This document shows, piece after piece, positions 44,912 through 56,632 of a stretch of 64,000 bases of DNA. The notes under the pieces were generated by a model. That model saw only the letters and a list, made by a program, of their open reading frames with translations. It ran no database searches and was not told the origin of the DNA. How positions within the stretch are numbered: the stretch's first letter is position 1; every line of letters starts with the position of its first letter. The position numbers were made by a program, and so were the translations under genes. The stretch is from Gammaproteobacteria bacterium (GTDB lineage Bacteria > Pseudomonadota > Gammaproteobacteria > JAJPIJ01), in NCBI GenBank assembly GCA_035501935.1, contig DATJVC010000008.1:1-64000 (forward strand). The letters run 5' to 3'.

Positions 44912-46735
44912 ATGATTGAGAATCTACGCAATATCGCCATCATCGCCCACGTCGATCATGGCAAGACCACGCTGGTCGACAAGCTGCTGCAACAGTCCGG
45001 CACGCTCGGCGCGCGCGCCGCCGCGCCGGAGCGCATCATGGACAGCAATGATCTGGAGCGCGAGCGCGGCATCACCATCCTGGCCAAGAACACCACCCTG
45101 CAGTGGCGCGATTTCCGCATCAATGTCGTCGATACGCCGGGTCACGCCGATTTCGGCGGCGAGGTGGAACGCATCCTGTCCATGGTGGACTCGGTACTGC
45201 TGCTGGTGGACGCCGTCGACGGGCCCATGCCGCAGACCCGCTTCGTGACGCAGAAGGCCTTTGCGCAGGGACTGCGCCCCATCGTGGTGGTCAACAAGGT
45301 GGATCGCCCCGGCGCGCGCCCCCACTGGGTGGTGGATCAGACCTTCGATTTGTTCGATCGTCTCGGGGCCAGCGAGGCGCAACTGGATTTTCCCATTGTG
45401 TACGCCTCGGCGCTGGAAGGCTGGGCGGTCAAATCGCTCGAGGGCGAACCGCGGACCGACATGACGCCGTTGTTCGAGACGATTATCGAGCATGTGCCGC
45501 CACCGCGGGTGCAGATCGACGGGCCGTTCCAGATGCAGATCAGCGCGCTGGATTATTCGAGCTATGTCGGCGCCATCGGCATCGGCCGGGTGACGCGCGG
45601 CGCCATCCAGCCGAACACCGCCATTGTGCGGCTCGGAGCCGCCGGCGAACAGCAATCCGGACGCATATTGCAGGTGCTGGGTTTCAGCGGATTGCAACGC
45701 GTCGAACGCGCCATCGCCCAGGCGGGCGACATCATCGCCGTCACCGGCATCGAAGGCATACGCATCTCGGACACTCTGTGCGATCCAAAATGCGTGGAGG
45801 CGCTGCCGCGGCTGACTGTCGATGAACCGACGGTCGGCATGACATTCCAGGTCAACGATTCGCCTTTCGCCGGCCGTGATGGCAAATATGTCACCAGCCG
45901 CCAGATCAGGGAACGGCTGGATCGTGAATTAATTCACAACGTCGCGTTGCGCGTCGAGGACACCGGCGATCCCAGTTCGTTTCTGGTCTCCGGCCGTGGT
46001 GAACTGCACCTCGCCATTTTGATCGAGAACATGCGCCGCGAGGGCTATGAACTGGCGGTCGGCCGCCCGCGCGTGATCGTCAAGACCATTGATGGAGTGG
46101 TGCACGAGCCCTTTGAACAGCTCGCCATCGATGTGGAACAGCAGCACCAGGGCGCGATCATGGAGCAACTGGGCGCGCGCCGCGGCGATTTCCTCAATAT
46201 GACACCGGACAGCCGCGGCCGGGTGCGTCTGGAGTATTCCATCCCGGCGCGTGGGCTGATTGGGTTCCGCACCGAGTTCATGACGCTCACCTCCGGCACG
46301 GGGTTGATGTATCACTCCTTCGACAGCTACAAACCCGCCAAGGCCGGCGCCATTGGCCAGCGCATAAACGGCGTGCTGATCGCCATCGATCAGGGCCAGG
46401 CGCTGGGCTATGCGTTGTTCAATCTCCAGGACCGGGGACGTCTGTTCATCGGCCATGGCGAGGAAGTTTACGAAGGCATGATCATAGGCCAGCATTCGCG
46501 TGACAACGATCTGATTGTAAATCCACTCAAGGGCAAGAAGCTGACCAACATCCGCGCCGCGGGGTCGGACGAAAACATCATCCTGACGCCGCCCATCCGC
46601 ATGGAACTGGAGCAGGCGCTGGAATTCATCGATGACGACGAACTGGTCGAGGTGACTCCCAAGGCCATCCGCCTGCGCAAGAAGAAGCTCAAGGGACACG
46701 AGCGCAAGCGCGCCGACCGCGTCGCCGCCGCCTAG
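44912..46735 (+). CDS. typA: Ribosome-associated GTPase TypA/BipA
   Basis: TypA is a translational GTPase that assists 50S assembly and stress adaptation. The 607-residue protein has G1 [10 protein letters not shown]3 DTPGHADF and G4 NKVD in an EF-G-like GTPase domain, a beta-barrel domain II, domains III and V, and the TypA-specific C-terminal domain ([11 protein letters not shown] onward). Its length is normal. Confidence 0.98.
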   Translation: MIENLRNIAIIAHVDHGKTTLVDKLLQQSGTLGARAAAPERIMDSNDLERERGITILAKNTTLQWRDFRINVVDTPGHADFGGEVERILSMVDSVLLLVDAVDGPMPQTRFVTQKAFAQGLRPIVVVNKVDRPGARPHWVVDQTFDLFDRLGASEAQLDFPIVYASALEGWAVKSLEGEPRTDMTPLFETIIEHVPPPRVQIDGPFQMQISALDYSSYVGAIGIGRVTRGAIQPNTAIVRLGAAGEQQSGRILQVLGFSGLQRVERAIAQAGDIIAVTGIEGIRISDTLCDPKCVEALPRLTVDEPTVGMTFQVNDSPFAGRDGKYVTSRQIRERLDRELIHNVALRVEDTGDPSSFLVSGRGELHLAILIENMRREGYELAVGRPRVIVKTIDGVVHEPFEQLAIDVEQQHQGAIMEQLGARRGDFLNMTPDSRGRVRLEYSIPARGLIGFRTEFMTLTSGTGLMYHSFDSYKPAKAGAIGQRINGVLIAIDQGQALGYALFNLQDRGRLFIGHGEEVYEGMIIGQHSRDNDLIVNPLKGKKLTNIRAAGSDENIILTPPIRMELEQALEFIDDDELVEVTPKAIRLRKKKLKGHERKRADRVAAA

Positions 46736-46744
46736 CGGGCACGC

Positions 46745-47185
46745 ATGATCGGCCTGTTGCAGCGCGTGACCGAAGCCCGTGTGACCGTCGATGGGCGGAC
46801 GGCGGGTGAAATCAATTCCGGACTCTTGGTGCTCATCGGCGTGGAGCGCGAGGACACGGAGGTTGATGCCGATCGCCTGCTCGAAAGATTGCTCGGCTAT
46901 CGCATTTTCCCGGATGCGGAAGGCAAAATGAATCTGAGCGTGCAGGATACGCGCGGCGGCCTGTTGTTGGTGCCACAGTTCACCCTGCCGGCGGACACCC
47001 GGAAGGGCATGCGCCCCAGCTTCACGCCCGCCGCGCCACCCGAAGAAGGCAAAAAGCTGTTCGATTATCTGGTGGCGAAGGCCCGCACCGCACATTCGCC
47101 GGTGGAAACTGGCGCCTTCGGCACGCACATGCAAATCTCGCTCATCAACGACGGCCCCGTCACTTTCTGGCTGCAAACCAAATAA
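46745..47185 (+). CDS. dtd: D-aminoacyl-tRNA deacylase
   Basis: Dtd removes D-amino acids and glycine mischarged on tRNA. The 146-residue protein has the start [15 protein letters not shown] and the Gly-cisPro motif NDGPVTFWL. The usual SQFTL active-site block reads PQFTL here, a change at a normally conserved position. It begins 9 bp after typA and ends at a strong terminator. Confidence 0.94.
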   Translation: MIGLLQRVTEARVTVDGRTAGEINSGLLVLIGVEREDTEVDADRLLERLLGYRIFPDAEGKMNLSVQDTRGGLLLVPQFTLPADTRKGMRPSFTPAAPPEEGKKLFDYLVAKARTAHSPVETGAFGTHMQISLINDGPVTFWLQTK

Positions 47186-47210
47186 AAACCCCGCCGGAGC
47201 GGGGTTTTTG
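47186..47210. terminator. Rho-independent terminator between dtd and rhlE
   Basis: AAACCCCGC and GCGGGGTTT form a perfect stem around CGGA, followed by TTTTTG on the plus strand. On the minus strand it is followed by TTTTTATTT, so it should also terminate rhlE. It directly follows the dtd stop codon. Confidence 0.93.
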
Positions 47211-47233
47211 TTCTTGTCATTAGAATGCGTCTG

Positions 47234-48505
47234 TTACGACGCCCAATGGCGACGATTGCCGCTGGAGCGACCGCCGGCCGCCCCGCTGTTCCTGTGGGCG
47301 CGGTGTTTCTTCTGCGCCTGATGGTTGTGCCGGCGATGTGCGGCAGGCTGTGGCTGCGCCGGCCGCTGCACAATTGCCGGCGGCGAAAAGTCCTCCACCA
47401 CCGATGACGGTATGGATCGCTTCAACAGGCGCTCGATGTCCTTGAGTTGCTGCCGTTCCTCGGGGCAAACCAGCGACACGGCCACGCCGCTGGCGCTGGC
47501 GCGTCCGGTGCGGCCGATGCGGTGGATGTAGTCCTCCGGCACGTGCGGCAACTCGTAGTTGACCACCTGCGGCAACTGCTCGATGTCGATGCCGCGCGCG
47601 GCGATATCGGTCGCCACCAATACGCGCACCCGGCCGGCCTTGAATTCAGACAGCGCCCGCGTGCGCGCACCCTGCGATTTGTCGCCATGGATGGCGGCGG
47701 TGCTGATGCCGTCCTGCTCGAGCTGACGGGCCAGTCGATCGGCCCCATGCTTGGTGCGTGTAAACACCAATGTCTGGCCCCAGTTGCGGGAACTGACGAG
47801 ATGCGACAGCAGCGCCCGCTTGTATTCCCTGCTGACCGGATGAACATGCTGGGTCACGCGTTCGGCTGTCGCGTTGCGCGGCGCCACTTCAATGACTTCG
47901 GGATTGTGCATGAAGGAAGCCGCCAGTGTTCGCACCTCCGTCGGGAAGGTGGCGGAGAACAGCAGGTTTTGCCGGCGTTGTGGCAACACGGAAAGAATCC
48001 GGCGGACGGCGGGAATGAAGCCCATGTCCAGCATGCGATCGGCCTCATCCAGCACCAGGACTTCGATGCCGGAAAGCCGCACGGTTTTCTGCTCGAGATG
48101 ATCGATCAATCGTCCCGGAGTGGCGACCAGAATATCCACGCCACCACGGAGCGCCCTGATCTGTGGATGTATGCCGACGCCGCCAAAGACGGCCTCGATT
48201 TTGAGCGACAGGTGTCGACTGTAGGCGCGCAGGCTTGCGGCCACCTGCGCCGCGAGTTCGCGCGTCGGGGTGAGGATCAACGCACGCGGCAGGCCGCTGG
48301 ACGCGCGTCCGGATTTCAGTCGCTCCAAGAGCGGCACGCCGAACGCGCCGGTCTTGCCAGTGCCGGTCTGTGCCGCCGCGAGTACGTCGCGGCCGGCAAG
48401 GATGACCGGAATGGCCTTGGATTGTATGGGTGTAGGCGTGCCATGGCCTTGATCGGCAATGGCGCGCAATAAGGCCTCCGAGAGGCCAAGTGATGCAAAT
48501 GACAT
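47234..48505 (-). CDS. rhlE: DEAD-box ATP-dependent RNA helicase, RhlE type
   Basis: The 423-residue helicase starts [16 protein letters not shown]. It has the Q motif ([11 protein letters not shown]), motif [16 protein letters not shown], motif [13 protein letters not shown], motif III FSATFP and motif [12 protein letters not shown] Lys/Arg/His-rich tail (about 375-423) probably aids RNA binding. RhlE proteins act in rRNA maturation and cold adaptation. A 305-bp gene-free stretch precedes it. Confidence 0.95.
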   Translation of the reverse strand: MSFASLGLSEALLRAIADQGHGTPTPIQSKAIPVILAGRDVLAAAQTGTGKTGAFGVPLLERLKSGRASSGLPRALILTPTRELAAQVAASLRAYSRHLSLKIEAVFGGVGIHPQIRALRGGVDILVATPGRLIDHLEQKTVRLSGIEVLVLDEADRMLDMGFIPAVRRILSVLPQRRQNLLFSATFPTEVRTLAASFMHNPEVIEVAPRNATAERVTQHVHPVSREYKRALLSHLVSSRNWGQTLVFTRTKHGADRLARQLEQDGISTAAIHGDKSQGARTRALSEFKAGRVRVLVATDIAARGIDIEQLPQVVNYELPHVPEDYIHRIGRTGRASASGVAVSLVCPEERQQLKDIERLLKRSIPSSVVEDFSPPAIVQRPAQPQPAAHRRHNHQAQKKHRAHRNSGAAGGRSSGNRRHWAS

Positions 48506-48810
48506 TATGTAACTCCAATATTATTTGGCCTCTGGCGAGGCCGAGTGGCTGTCTGCCGGTGCGCAATGTACGACGCACAGGACCGGTCCAGACAGCGGTA
48601 TTGATAAATCGGGGAACAGCCGATGAAGGCGATAACCGCGACAGGTTTGCGGGAGGAAGGACGGACGATGCGCCCGTTTATTGGCAATTTGCCCGGAACT
48701 GCAAGGGATGGATTTGCCGGAACCTCAAGGCATGGACCGGACCATGCCGCTACAAACTCGGGGCGCACTCTACCACATCATTGCGTATTTACCTAATCAA
48801 ACGATCACCG
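48506..48810. other. Gene-free stretch upstream of rhlE
   Basis: No convincing ORF is visible in these 305 bp. It contains a perfect 7-bp hairpin, GGCATGG/CCATGCC (48729-48748), and the palindrome GGACCGGTCC (about 48579). It would form the rhlE 5' leader on the minus strand. I see no clear -35/-10 pair or terminator for the methyltransferase gene that ends at 48811. Confidence 0.5.
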
Positions 48811-49773
48811 TCATCCCGTCTTGCGTAATTTGAACAGGACATAGCGCCACGAACCTTCCAGATAATGACGATACCGCGCACGCCAGGTTGCCGCGACTCC
48901 TGCAATGATCATGCGGGCGAGACGCTCGTCGGCGAGCCAATGAGCCCGCTCGCGCTCGAGCAGTTCCGCAGCCAGTGTCGCCCCCCCGGAAGATTTCCCC
49001 CGCGCGGCCGTCAGATATCCGATGATCGCGCAAAAGGCCGCCAGTTCTTCGTCCGACACGGCCGCCCTGTCGGCCGGCGAGAGCTGATCAAATTCCCGGA
49101 ATGCGATGAGCAGCCCATCCAACAGCGTGGCACGAGCCAGTTCCCGGGCCAGACGCGGGCCGTGACGGTCGATCAATTCGATCAAATGCGCGCAGGAATC
49201 GCACGCCTGGCGCGTGAGGTCCGTGAGTTCTTCTGCAACCAGCCCCGTGTCCGGTAGAATTTCGCGCAGCCGCTTCAATTTGGTCAGCGGGAACTCATCC
49301 ATACCCGCAACTGTCCCGTGCGGCGCCAGGTGGCGCGCAGAATCCAGCAGCAACCTTTCTGCGGGCTGTATGTATTGCGCAGATTCCTGGAACAGAACGA
49401 CATCGAACGATGGGGATGCCGCCTCCATGTCCTCAAAGCGCGTACAGATCAGACGACCGGCGCCCCCGGCACGATTTTGCACCGCCTTGATTTGCTGGTG
49501 ATCGGGAGTGACCCCGGTAACCTCGTATCCCGATCGCGAAAGGCGCTCAAAGGTCTTACCCAAGCCAATACCGACCTCCAGTACGCGACAGGGGGGCGGC
49601 GGCAGCAGTGCCAGCAATCGCTCGGTTGCCCGCGCCTGTGCGCGCGCCAGCGAGGCATCCCCCGACTCCATGAGCCCCAGGTGCAGGCTGTCGACCGCAC
49701 CATATTCCAGCCGCAGGGCTTCGGCGTATACATTGAGCGGAAAGACCAATGTGGTCAGCGGAGTTTCCATCAT
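48811..49773 (-). CDS. Class I SAM-dependent methyltransferase
   Basis: The 320-residue product has the SAM-binding motif I VLEVGIGLGKTFERL (about 63-78), motif II after GRLICTRFEDME, and FDVVLFQESAQYI. This resembles UbiE/cyclopropane-synthase-like small-molecule methyltransferases. The C-terminal half is helical and not recognised. The start at 49773 is chosen for the upstream GGTGGGA; the frame extends to 49797, overlapping hemF. It follows hemF by 14 bp and is probably co-transcribed. The substrate is unknown. Confidence 0.78.
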   Translation of the reverse strand: MMETPLTTLVFPLNVYAEALRLEYGAVDSLHLGLMESGDASLARAQARATERLLALLPPPPCRVLEVGIGLGKTFERLSRSGYEVTGVTPDHQQIKAVQNRAGGAGRLICTRFEDMEAASPSFDVVLFQESAQYIQPAERLLLDSARHLAPHGTVAGMDEFPLTKLKRLREILPDTGLVAEELTDLTRQACDSCAHLIELIDRHGPRLARELARATLLDGLLIAFREFDQLSPADRAAVSDEELAAFCAIIGYLTAARGKSSGGATLAAELLERERAHWLADERLARMIIAGVAATWRARYRHYLEGSWRYVLFKLRKTG

Positions 49774-49787
49774 CCGTGTCCCACCCG

Positions 49788-50816
<1,029 letters not shown>

Positions 50817-50818
50817 TC

Positions 50819-51412
50819 ATGAAAGCACGCAAGGCGCAGATCCAGCGCGACACCAAGGAAACGCAAATCCGCATTGCCGTCAATCTCGACGGCAGCGGTA
50901 AATCCAGGCTCAGTCTCGGCGTGCCGTTTCTGGAGCACATGCTGGATCAGGTCGCCCGCCACGGCATGATCGATCTCGAGATCACGGCCAGGGGCGATCT
51001 CCAGATCGACGCGCATCACACCGTGGAGGACGTCGGCATCACCCTGGGCCAGGCCTTCAATCAGGCGCTGGGCGGCAAGAAGGACATCCGCCGCTACGGC
51101 CATGCCTACGTGCCGCTGGACGAGGCGCTGTCGCGCGTGGTCGTGGACTGCTCCGGGCGGCCCGGCCTGGAATACCACATTCAGTTCCCGCGCGCGCAGG
51201 TGGGCGATTTCGACGTGGATTTGTTCTACGAATTTTTCCAGGGTTTCGTGAACCATGCCCTGGTGACGCTGCACATCGACAACGTGCGTGGCCGCAACGC
51301 GCACCACATCGTCGAAACCGTGTTCAAGGCTTTTGGCCGGGCGCTGCGCATGGCGGTCGAGATCGATCCGCGCAGTACCGGCAAGGTGCCGTCCACCAAG
51401 GGTTCGCTGTAG
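50819..51412 (+). CDS. hisB: Imidazoleglycerol-phosphate dehydratase
   Basis: HisB dehydrates imidazole glycerol phosphate. The 197-residue monofunctional enzyme has the two manganese-binding His clusters ([23 protein letters not shown]; and [23 protein letters not shown]). It has no N-terminal phosphatase domain, unlike E. coli HisB. It is paired with hisH but lies 17 kb from hisAFI. Confidence 0.97.
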   Translation: MKARKAQIQRDTKETQIRIAVNLDGSGKSRLSLGVPFLEHMLDQVARHGMIDLEITARGDLQIDAHHTVEDVGITLGQAFNQALGGKKDIRRYGHAYVPLDEALSRVVVDCSGRPGLEYHIQFPRAQVGDFDVDLFYEFFQGFVNHALVTLHIDNVRGRNAHHIVETVFKAFGRALRMAVEIDPRSTGKVPSTKGSL

Positions 51413-51437
51413 CCGCCGACATCCGCAGGCCGCACGC

Positions 51438-52082
<645 letters not shown>

Positions 52083-52090
52083 TTTAGCAA

Positions 52091-52154
52091 GCTCCGAATA
52101 AGTCCATCTTGGACTTTTCAGAGCCGGGAAACAAAAAAGTGGTTTTTGTTTCCC
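52091..52154. repeat. Double-hairpin repeat, copy 3 (between hisH and purD)
   Basis: Hairpin A (52091-52124) pairs GCTCCGAATAAGTCC with GGACTTTTCAGAGC. Hairpin B (52126-52154) pairs GGGAAACAAAAA with TTTTTGTTTCCC. A third small stem CCTCT/AGAGG follows (to about 52170). It is homologous to the copies at 187 and 35105. Here it separates convergent hisH and purD and could act as a transcription barrier. Confidence 0.8.
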
Positions 52155-52177
52155 TCTACTTTTTCAGAGGTTCCTTA

Positions 52178-53470
52178 TTATTTCGTGTTTGCTCGCTCGC
52201 GGGCGATGGCGCGGTAGCCGATGTCCCGCCGGTATTGCATGCCGGGCCAGCGGATTTCAGCGATCTGTTCGTAAGCGCGTTGCCCGGCCAGCCGCACGTT
52301 CTCACCCAACGCGCTGACGCAAAGCACGCGGCCGCCGGCGGTGACAACGGCACCATCCTTTAATGCCGTGCCGGCATGAAAAACCTTGACGTGTTTATGT
52401 GTGGTGCCCAGACCCCCGATCACGTCACCCTGGCGCACCGTGCCGGGATAACCTTCGGCGGCGAGCACAACCCCCAGCGCCGCACGCGGGTCCCAATCGC
52501 ATTTCACAGTATCTAATTTTTTATCGAGCGCGGCTTCGCACAGTGTCACCAGATCGGTGCGCAGGCGCATCAGGATCGGCTGCGTCTCTGGATCGCCAAA
52601 GCGGCAGTTGAACTCCAGTACCTTGGGTTCTCCTTCGGGAGAAAGCATGAGACCGGCATATAGGAAACCGGTGAAGGGGCAGCCCTCGGTGGCCATGCCG
52701 CGCAGCGTCGGTTCTATCACCTCGCGCAGCACGCGCTCGTGCACGGCGGGCGTCACCACCGGCGCGGGTGAGTAGGCGCCCATGCCGCCGGTGTTGGGTC
52801 CGCGATCACCGTCCAGCAGCGCCTTGTGATCCTGCGACGACGCCAGCGGCAGGTAATGCTCGCCGTCGGCCATGACGATGAAGCTCGCCTCCTCACCGCG
52901 CAGGAATTCCTCAATGACCACGTGTGATCCGGCCTGACCGAAGATATGGGCGTCCAGCATGTCACGCACCGCCTGCTCCGCCTGCGTCGTCGTCTCCGCA
53001 AGGATGACGCCCTTGCCGGAGGCAAGCCCATCGGCCTTGATTACCATGGGCGGCGTCCGCTGCCGCAAATAGGCGCAGGCCGCGTGCAGATCGGTGAAGG
53101 TCTCGTATCGCGCCGTGGGGATGCGATGACGCGACAAAAAGTTCTTGGCGTGCACCTTCGATCCCTCCAGCCGCGCCGCTGCCTGCGATGGTCCGAAGCA
53201 GCGCAACCCGGCGGCGGTGAATTGATCGACGATGCCCGCGACCAACGGCCCCTCTGGTCCGACGATGGTCAGCTCGATCCGCCGTTCCAGTGCGAATCGA
53301 AGCAGCGCGGGAATGTCCGTTGCCGCGATGGATGCATTCTCTGACTTGGGTTCACCGGCGGTGCCGGCGTTGCCCGGTGCGACATACACTTTTTCAACGC
53401 GCGCCGACTGCGCCGCCTTCCATGCCAGTGCATGCTCACGCCCGCCGCCGCCGACAATCAACACCTTCAT
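52178..53470 (-). CDS. purD: Phosphoribosylamine--glycine ligase
   Basis: PurD makes glycinamide ribonucleotide in purine synthesis. The 430-residue ATP-grasp enzyme starts MKVLIVGGGGREHALAW and has the signature GPNTGGMGAYSP, with EFNCRFGDPETQ near the C-terminal third. It follows purH on the minus strand, separated by a 152-bp palindromic spacer. Confidence 0.97.
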   Translation of the reverse strand: MKVLIVGGGGREHALAWKAAQSARVEKVYVAPGNAGTAGEPKSENASIAATDIPALLRFALERRIELTIVGPEGPLVAGIVDQFTAAGLRCFGPSQAAARLEGSKVHAKNFLSRHRIPTARYETFTDLHAACAYLRQRTPPMVIKADGLASGKGVILAETTTQAEQAVRDMLDAHIFGQAGSHVVIEEFLRGEEASFIVMADGEHYLPLASSQDHKALLDGDRGPNTGGMGAYSPAPVVTPAVHERVLREVIEPTLRGMATEGCPFTGFLYAGLMLSPEGEPKVLEFNCRFGDPETQPILMRLRTDLVTLCEAALDKKLDTVKCDWDPRAALGVVLAAEGYPGTVRQGDVIGGLGTTHKHVKVFHAGTALKDGAVVTAGGRVLCVSALGENVRLAGQRAYEQIAEIRWPGMQYRRDIGYRAIARERANTK

Positions 53471-53484
53471 ATTGTCAGGTTCCT

Positions 53485-53620
53485 GCCACTGTCAGCATGT
53501 TGAAATGCAGGCATCCTGGCTCAAGACAAGGCGCGGTGATGTCGAGCAGCGGAGCATACACGCCGGTATGTGAGCAGCGCAGGCGGACCGCAACGCAGTA
53601 TTGAGACAAGAGGCGCCGCT
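53485..53620. repeat. Palindromic spacer element in the purH-purD gap
   Basis: The spacer carries TGCCACTG near its left end and CAGTGGCG at the purH side. AGACAAGGCGC and AGACAAGAGGCGCC flank the inner part, and GCATAC and GTATG(T) pair around the centre (about 53553-53570), with GAGCAGC repeats on either side. The composition is that of the REP/MITE-like spacers common in gammaproteobacteria. It has no coding capacity. Confidence 0.55.
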
Positions 53621-53622
53621 TT

Positions 53623-55194
53623 TCAGTGGCGGAAGTGGCGGACGCCCGTGAAGACCATCGCCATGTCGTGTTGGTCCGCGGCAGCGATGATTTCATTGTC
53701 GCGGATCGATCCGCCAGGCTGGATGACGGCCGTGATCCCGACGGAGGCGGCGAAGTCGATGCCATCGCGGAATGGGAAGAAGGCATCGGAGGCCATGACC
53801 GACCCGCGTACCTCGAGTCCTGCGTCGACGGCCTTGATGCCAGCGACCTTGGCGCCGACCACGCGGCTTGTCTGCCCGGCGCCGATGCCAACGGTGCGCG
53901 CCCCCCTGGCATAAACGATGGCGTTGGATTTGACGCAGCGAATCACCCGCCAGGCGAAGAAGAGATCGCGGATCTCGTTGTCAGTGGGCGCGCGGCTGCT
54001 CACGATCTTGAGTGTGTCGAGGCTCAACTCCTGCGGCGGTGTATCGCGATCCTGAATGAGTACGCCGCCGCTGACCCGGCGCAAGTCCAGAGCGGTGGCG
54101 TAGTGCGCGTCAAGCGAGCTGCATGCAAGCACGCGCACATCGGCCTTTTGGGAAAGTATGGCCAGGGCGTCGGAATCCACCGCCGGCGCGACGATGACCT
54201 CCACGAATTGGCGATCGATAATGGTCCGCGCGGTGGCCCCATCCAGCGGCCTGTTGAAGGCGATGATGCCGCCGAACGCCGACTTCGGATCGGCCGCATG
54301 GGCGCGGTCGTAGGCCTGTAGTGGCGTATGGCCGGTCGCCACGCCGCAGGGATTGGAATGCTTGACGATCACACAGACCGGTTCTTCGAACGCCGCCGCG
54401 CAATCGAGCGCCGCGTCGGCGTCGGCGATGTTGTTGAAGGAAAGTTCCTTGCCCTGCAACTGTCTGGCCGTGGCGATACTGCCGGGTACCGGCTTGAGTT
54501 CTCCGTAAAAAGCCGCCTTCTGATGTGGATTCTCGCCGTATCTCAGGTCTTGTCTCTTTTCAAACTGCAGGGTGAGCATGCGGGGAAAAGCAACACGCGT
54601 GCCGCCGGCCTGGCAGGAATCAAGATAATTGCTGATGGCGGCGTCATAACGGGCGGTGTGTTCGTAGGCCTTTATTGCCAGTGAGTAGCGACTTTCCTTA
54701 CTCAAGGCCCCCTGATTGGCGGTCATCTCCTCGAGTACGGCGCGGTAGTCGGCAGGATCAACAATGACCGCCACATCGCGATGATTCTTGGCGGCGGCGC
54801 GTATCATCGCCGGACCGCCGATGTCTATGTTTTCCACGGCCTCATCCAGCGTGCAGCCGGCTTTGGCGATGGTCTGCTCGAAGGGATAGAGATTCACGAC
54901 CACTAGATCAATCGGCATGATGCCTTGCTGCGCCATGACCGCATCATCCCGTCCGCGCCGGCCGAGGATGCCGCCATGGATCTTCGGATGCAGTGTTTTT
55001 ATCCGGCCATCCATGATCTCGGGGGACCCCGTGTATGCGCTTGCTTCCTTTACGGCGATCCCCGCATCTGCCAGGAACTTGGCGGTGCCGCCGGTGGAGA
55101 GTATTTCCACCTTCAACGAGGCCAGTCCACGACAAAATTCCGCCAGTCCCGTCTTATCCGAGACACTGATCATTGCACGCCGGATCGAATTCAT
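53623..55194 (-). CDS. purH: AICAR transformylase/IMP cyclohydrolase
   Basis: PurH catalyses the last two steps of IMP synthesis. The 523-residue bifunctional protein has an N-terminal cyclohydrolase domain (about 1-200; [21 protein letters not shown]) and a C-terminal transformylase domain with KHSNPCGVA and ECVxK-like segments. The ATG at 55194 ([13 protein letters not shown]) has a GGAG SD and overlaps the fis stop (ATGA). Confidence 0.97.
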   Translation of the reverse strand: MNSIRRAMISVSDKTGLAEFCRGLASLKVEILSTGGTAKFLADAGIAVKEASAYTGSPEIMDGRIKTLHPKIHGGILGRRGRDDAVMAQQGIMPIDLVVVNLYPFEQTIAKAGCTLDEAVENIDIGGPAMIRAAAKNHRDVAVIVDPADYRAVLEEMTANQGALSKESRYSLAIKAYEHTARYDAAISNYLDSCQAGGTRVAFPRMLTLQFEKRQDLRYGENPHQKAAFYGELKPVPGSIATARQLQGKELSFNNIADADAALDCAAAFEEPVCVIVKHSNPCGVATGHTPLQAYDRAHAADPKSAFGGIIAFNRPLDGATARTIIDRQFVEVIVAPAVDSDALAILSQKADVRVLACSSLDAHYATALDLRRVSGGVLIQDRDTPPQELSLDTLKIVSSRAPTDNEIRDLFFAWRVIRCVKSNAIVYARGARTVGIGAGQTSRVVGAKVAGIKAVDAGLEVRGSVMASDAFFPFRDGIDFAASVGITAVIQPGGSIRDNEIIAAADQHDMAMVFTGVRHFRH

Positions 55195-55499
55195 TCGCGC
55201 AGCTCCTTTTTGTTGAGCCGGTATTTCCTGAGCTTTTTGCGCAGCGTGGCGCGGGTCAGGCCCAGCATGCCGGCGGCGCGCGTCAGGTTGCAGCGCGTCT
55301 CGCGCAACACCACCCGCAGCAGCGGCGGTTCGATCTCGGAAAGCACGAGTTCGTACACTTCGCCAGCCTCGTGGCCATTGAGCTCGCGGAAATAGTTTTC
55401 GATGGAGCGGCGCACGCACTCCGACAGGGGGGGCAGCGGCCCGTCACCCGACAGCCCCGGCGGCGCTGACGCGCGTGTCCTGCCGCGGCGCCTTCTCAT
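55191..55499 (-). CDS. fis: Fis-family DNA-binding protein
   Basis: Fis is a nucleoid-associated DNA-bending regulator. The 102-residue protein has the C-terminal helix-turn-helix [23 protein letters not shown], an acidic central region, and a basic Arg-rich N-terminus. It overlaps dusB upstream and purH downstream by 4 bp each, the standard dusB-fis-purH arrangement. Confidence 0.94.
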   Translation of the reverse strand: MRRRRGRTRASAPPGLSGDGPLPPLSECVRRSIENYFRELNGHEAGEVYELVLSEIEPPLLRVVLRETRCNLTRAAGMLGLTRATLRKKLRKYRLNKKELRE

Positions 55500-56476
55500 G
55501 CCGCGATCCCTCCGCTCAAGCGCATGAAATAACCGCGCACGAGATCGATTTGCCGCGTTCCCGATTCCTCGCGATTGACGACCTGCAGGAAGACCTGCGC
55601 GCCCGGCAGGGCCTTGAGGTACCAGGAGAGATGTTTGCGGCCGATGCGCACGCCGTCGCGTTCGCCATAAAGATCATGGAGGTCCGTGAGATGCTCAATC
55701 AGCGTGCCGCCGATTTCCTCATGCGACGGCGGCGCCAGCCGCCGGCCGTGCACCAGGTAATGGGCGATTTCGCGGAACAGCCACGGGTTGCCCTGCGCGC
55801 CGCGGCCGATCATGACCGCATCGGCGCCGGTCTGTTGCAACACGGTCCGCGCCTGTTCCGGTGTGGAGACGTCGCCGTTGGCGATCACGGGTATGCGCAC
55901 GGCGGCCTTGATGTCCCGTATCGTGTCGTATTCGGCATGGCCGGTGAACCCATCGGCCCGCGTGCGGCCGTGCACGGCCAGAGCCCGTATGCCGGCGGCC
56001 TCGGCCAGCCGCGCGATGGCCACGCCATTGCGGCGTTCCGGTGACCAGCCAGTGCGTATTTTGAGTGTCACCGGCACTGCTACCGCAGTCACCACCGCTT
56101 CCAGGATCCGCGTCACCAGCGGTTCATCGCGCAGCAGGGCGGAGCCGGCGGAGACCCCGCAGACCTTTTTCGCCGGGCAGCCCATGTTGATGTCGATGAT
56201 CTGGGCGCCGCGATCCACGTTATAGCGCGCGAAGTCGGCCATCTGCCGGGGATCGCTGCCGGCGATCTGCACCGAGTGCGGTCCCGGTTCGCCCGTGTGG
56301 TCCCGGCGGCGGCGGCTGACAAGCGTGTCCCGCAATTGCGGGTGGCTGCTGAGCATCTCCGAGGCCGCCAGCCCGGCGCCAAGCCGGCGGCACAGCAGCC
56401 GGAACGGGCGGTCTGTGACACCCGCCATGGGCGCCAGCACCGCCGGGGCGGCTATTGCGTACGGTCCTATATGCAT
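55496..56476 (-). CDS. dusB: tRNA-dihydrouridine synthase B
   Basis: DusB reduces uridine to dihydrouridine in tRNA using FMN and NADPH. The 326-residue TIM-barrel protein has LAPMAGVTDRPFR, the active-site Cys in NMGCPAKKVC, HGRTRADGFTGHAEY, and the FMN phosphate site GRGAQGNPWLF. The ATG at 56476 is used; the frame is open to 56605 but family length favours the shorter form. Confidence 0.96.
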   Translation of the reverse strand: MHIGPYAIAAPAVLAPMAGVTDRPFRLLCRRLGAGLAASEMLSSHPQLRDTLVSRRRRDHTGEPGPHSVQIAGSDPRQMADFARYNVDRGAQIIDINMGCPAKKVCGVSAGSALLRDEPLVTRILEAVVTAVAVPVTLKIRTGWSPERRNGVAIARLAEAAGIRALAVHGRTRADGFTGHAEYDTIRDIKAAVRIPVIANGDVSTPEQARTVLQQTGADAVMIGRGAQGNPWLFREIAHYLVHGRRLAPPSHEEIGGTLIEHLTDLHDLYGERDGVRIGRKHLSWYLKALPGAQVFLQVVNREESGTRQIDLVRGYFMRLSGGIAA

Positions 56477-56632
56477 CACGAGGCGACTCAGGAATCGGCC
56501 GGTCAAAAAACCAGCCGGTGAATTTTTATATTTACTGTGGAAATGATAGCGGCAAAGCGGGCGCCGAGAAAGCGCTGATGTTCGGAAATGTGCCGCGCAC
56601 CGCACGAATTACTGCTTAACCCGGAGATTCCC

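Noticed and set aside
48490-48828. 112-codon plus-strand frame upstream of rhlE
   Set aside because: It has no SD, homology signature or coding-like composition, and it crosses the rhlE start and the methyltransferase gap.
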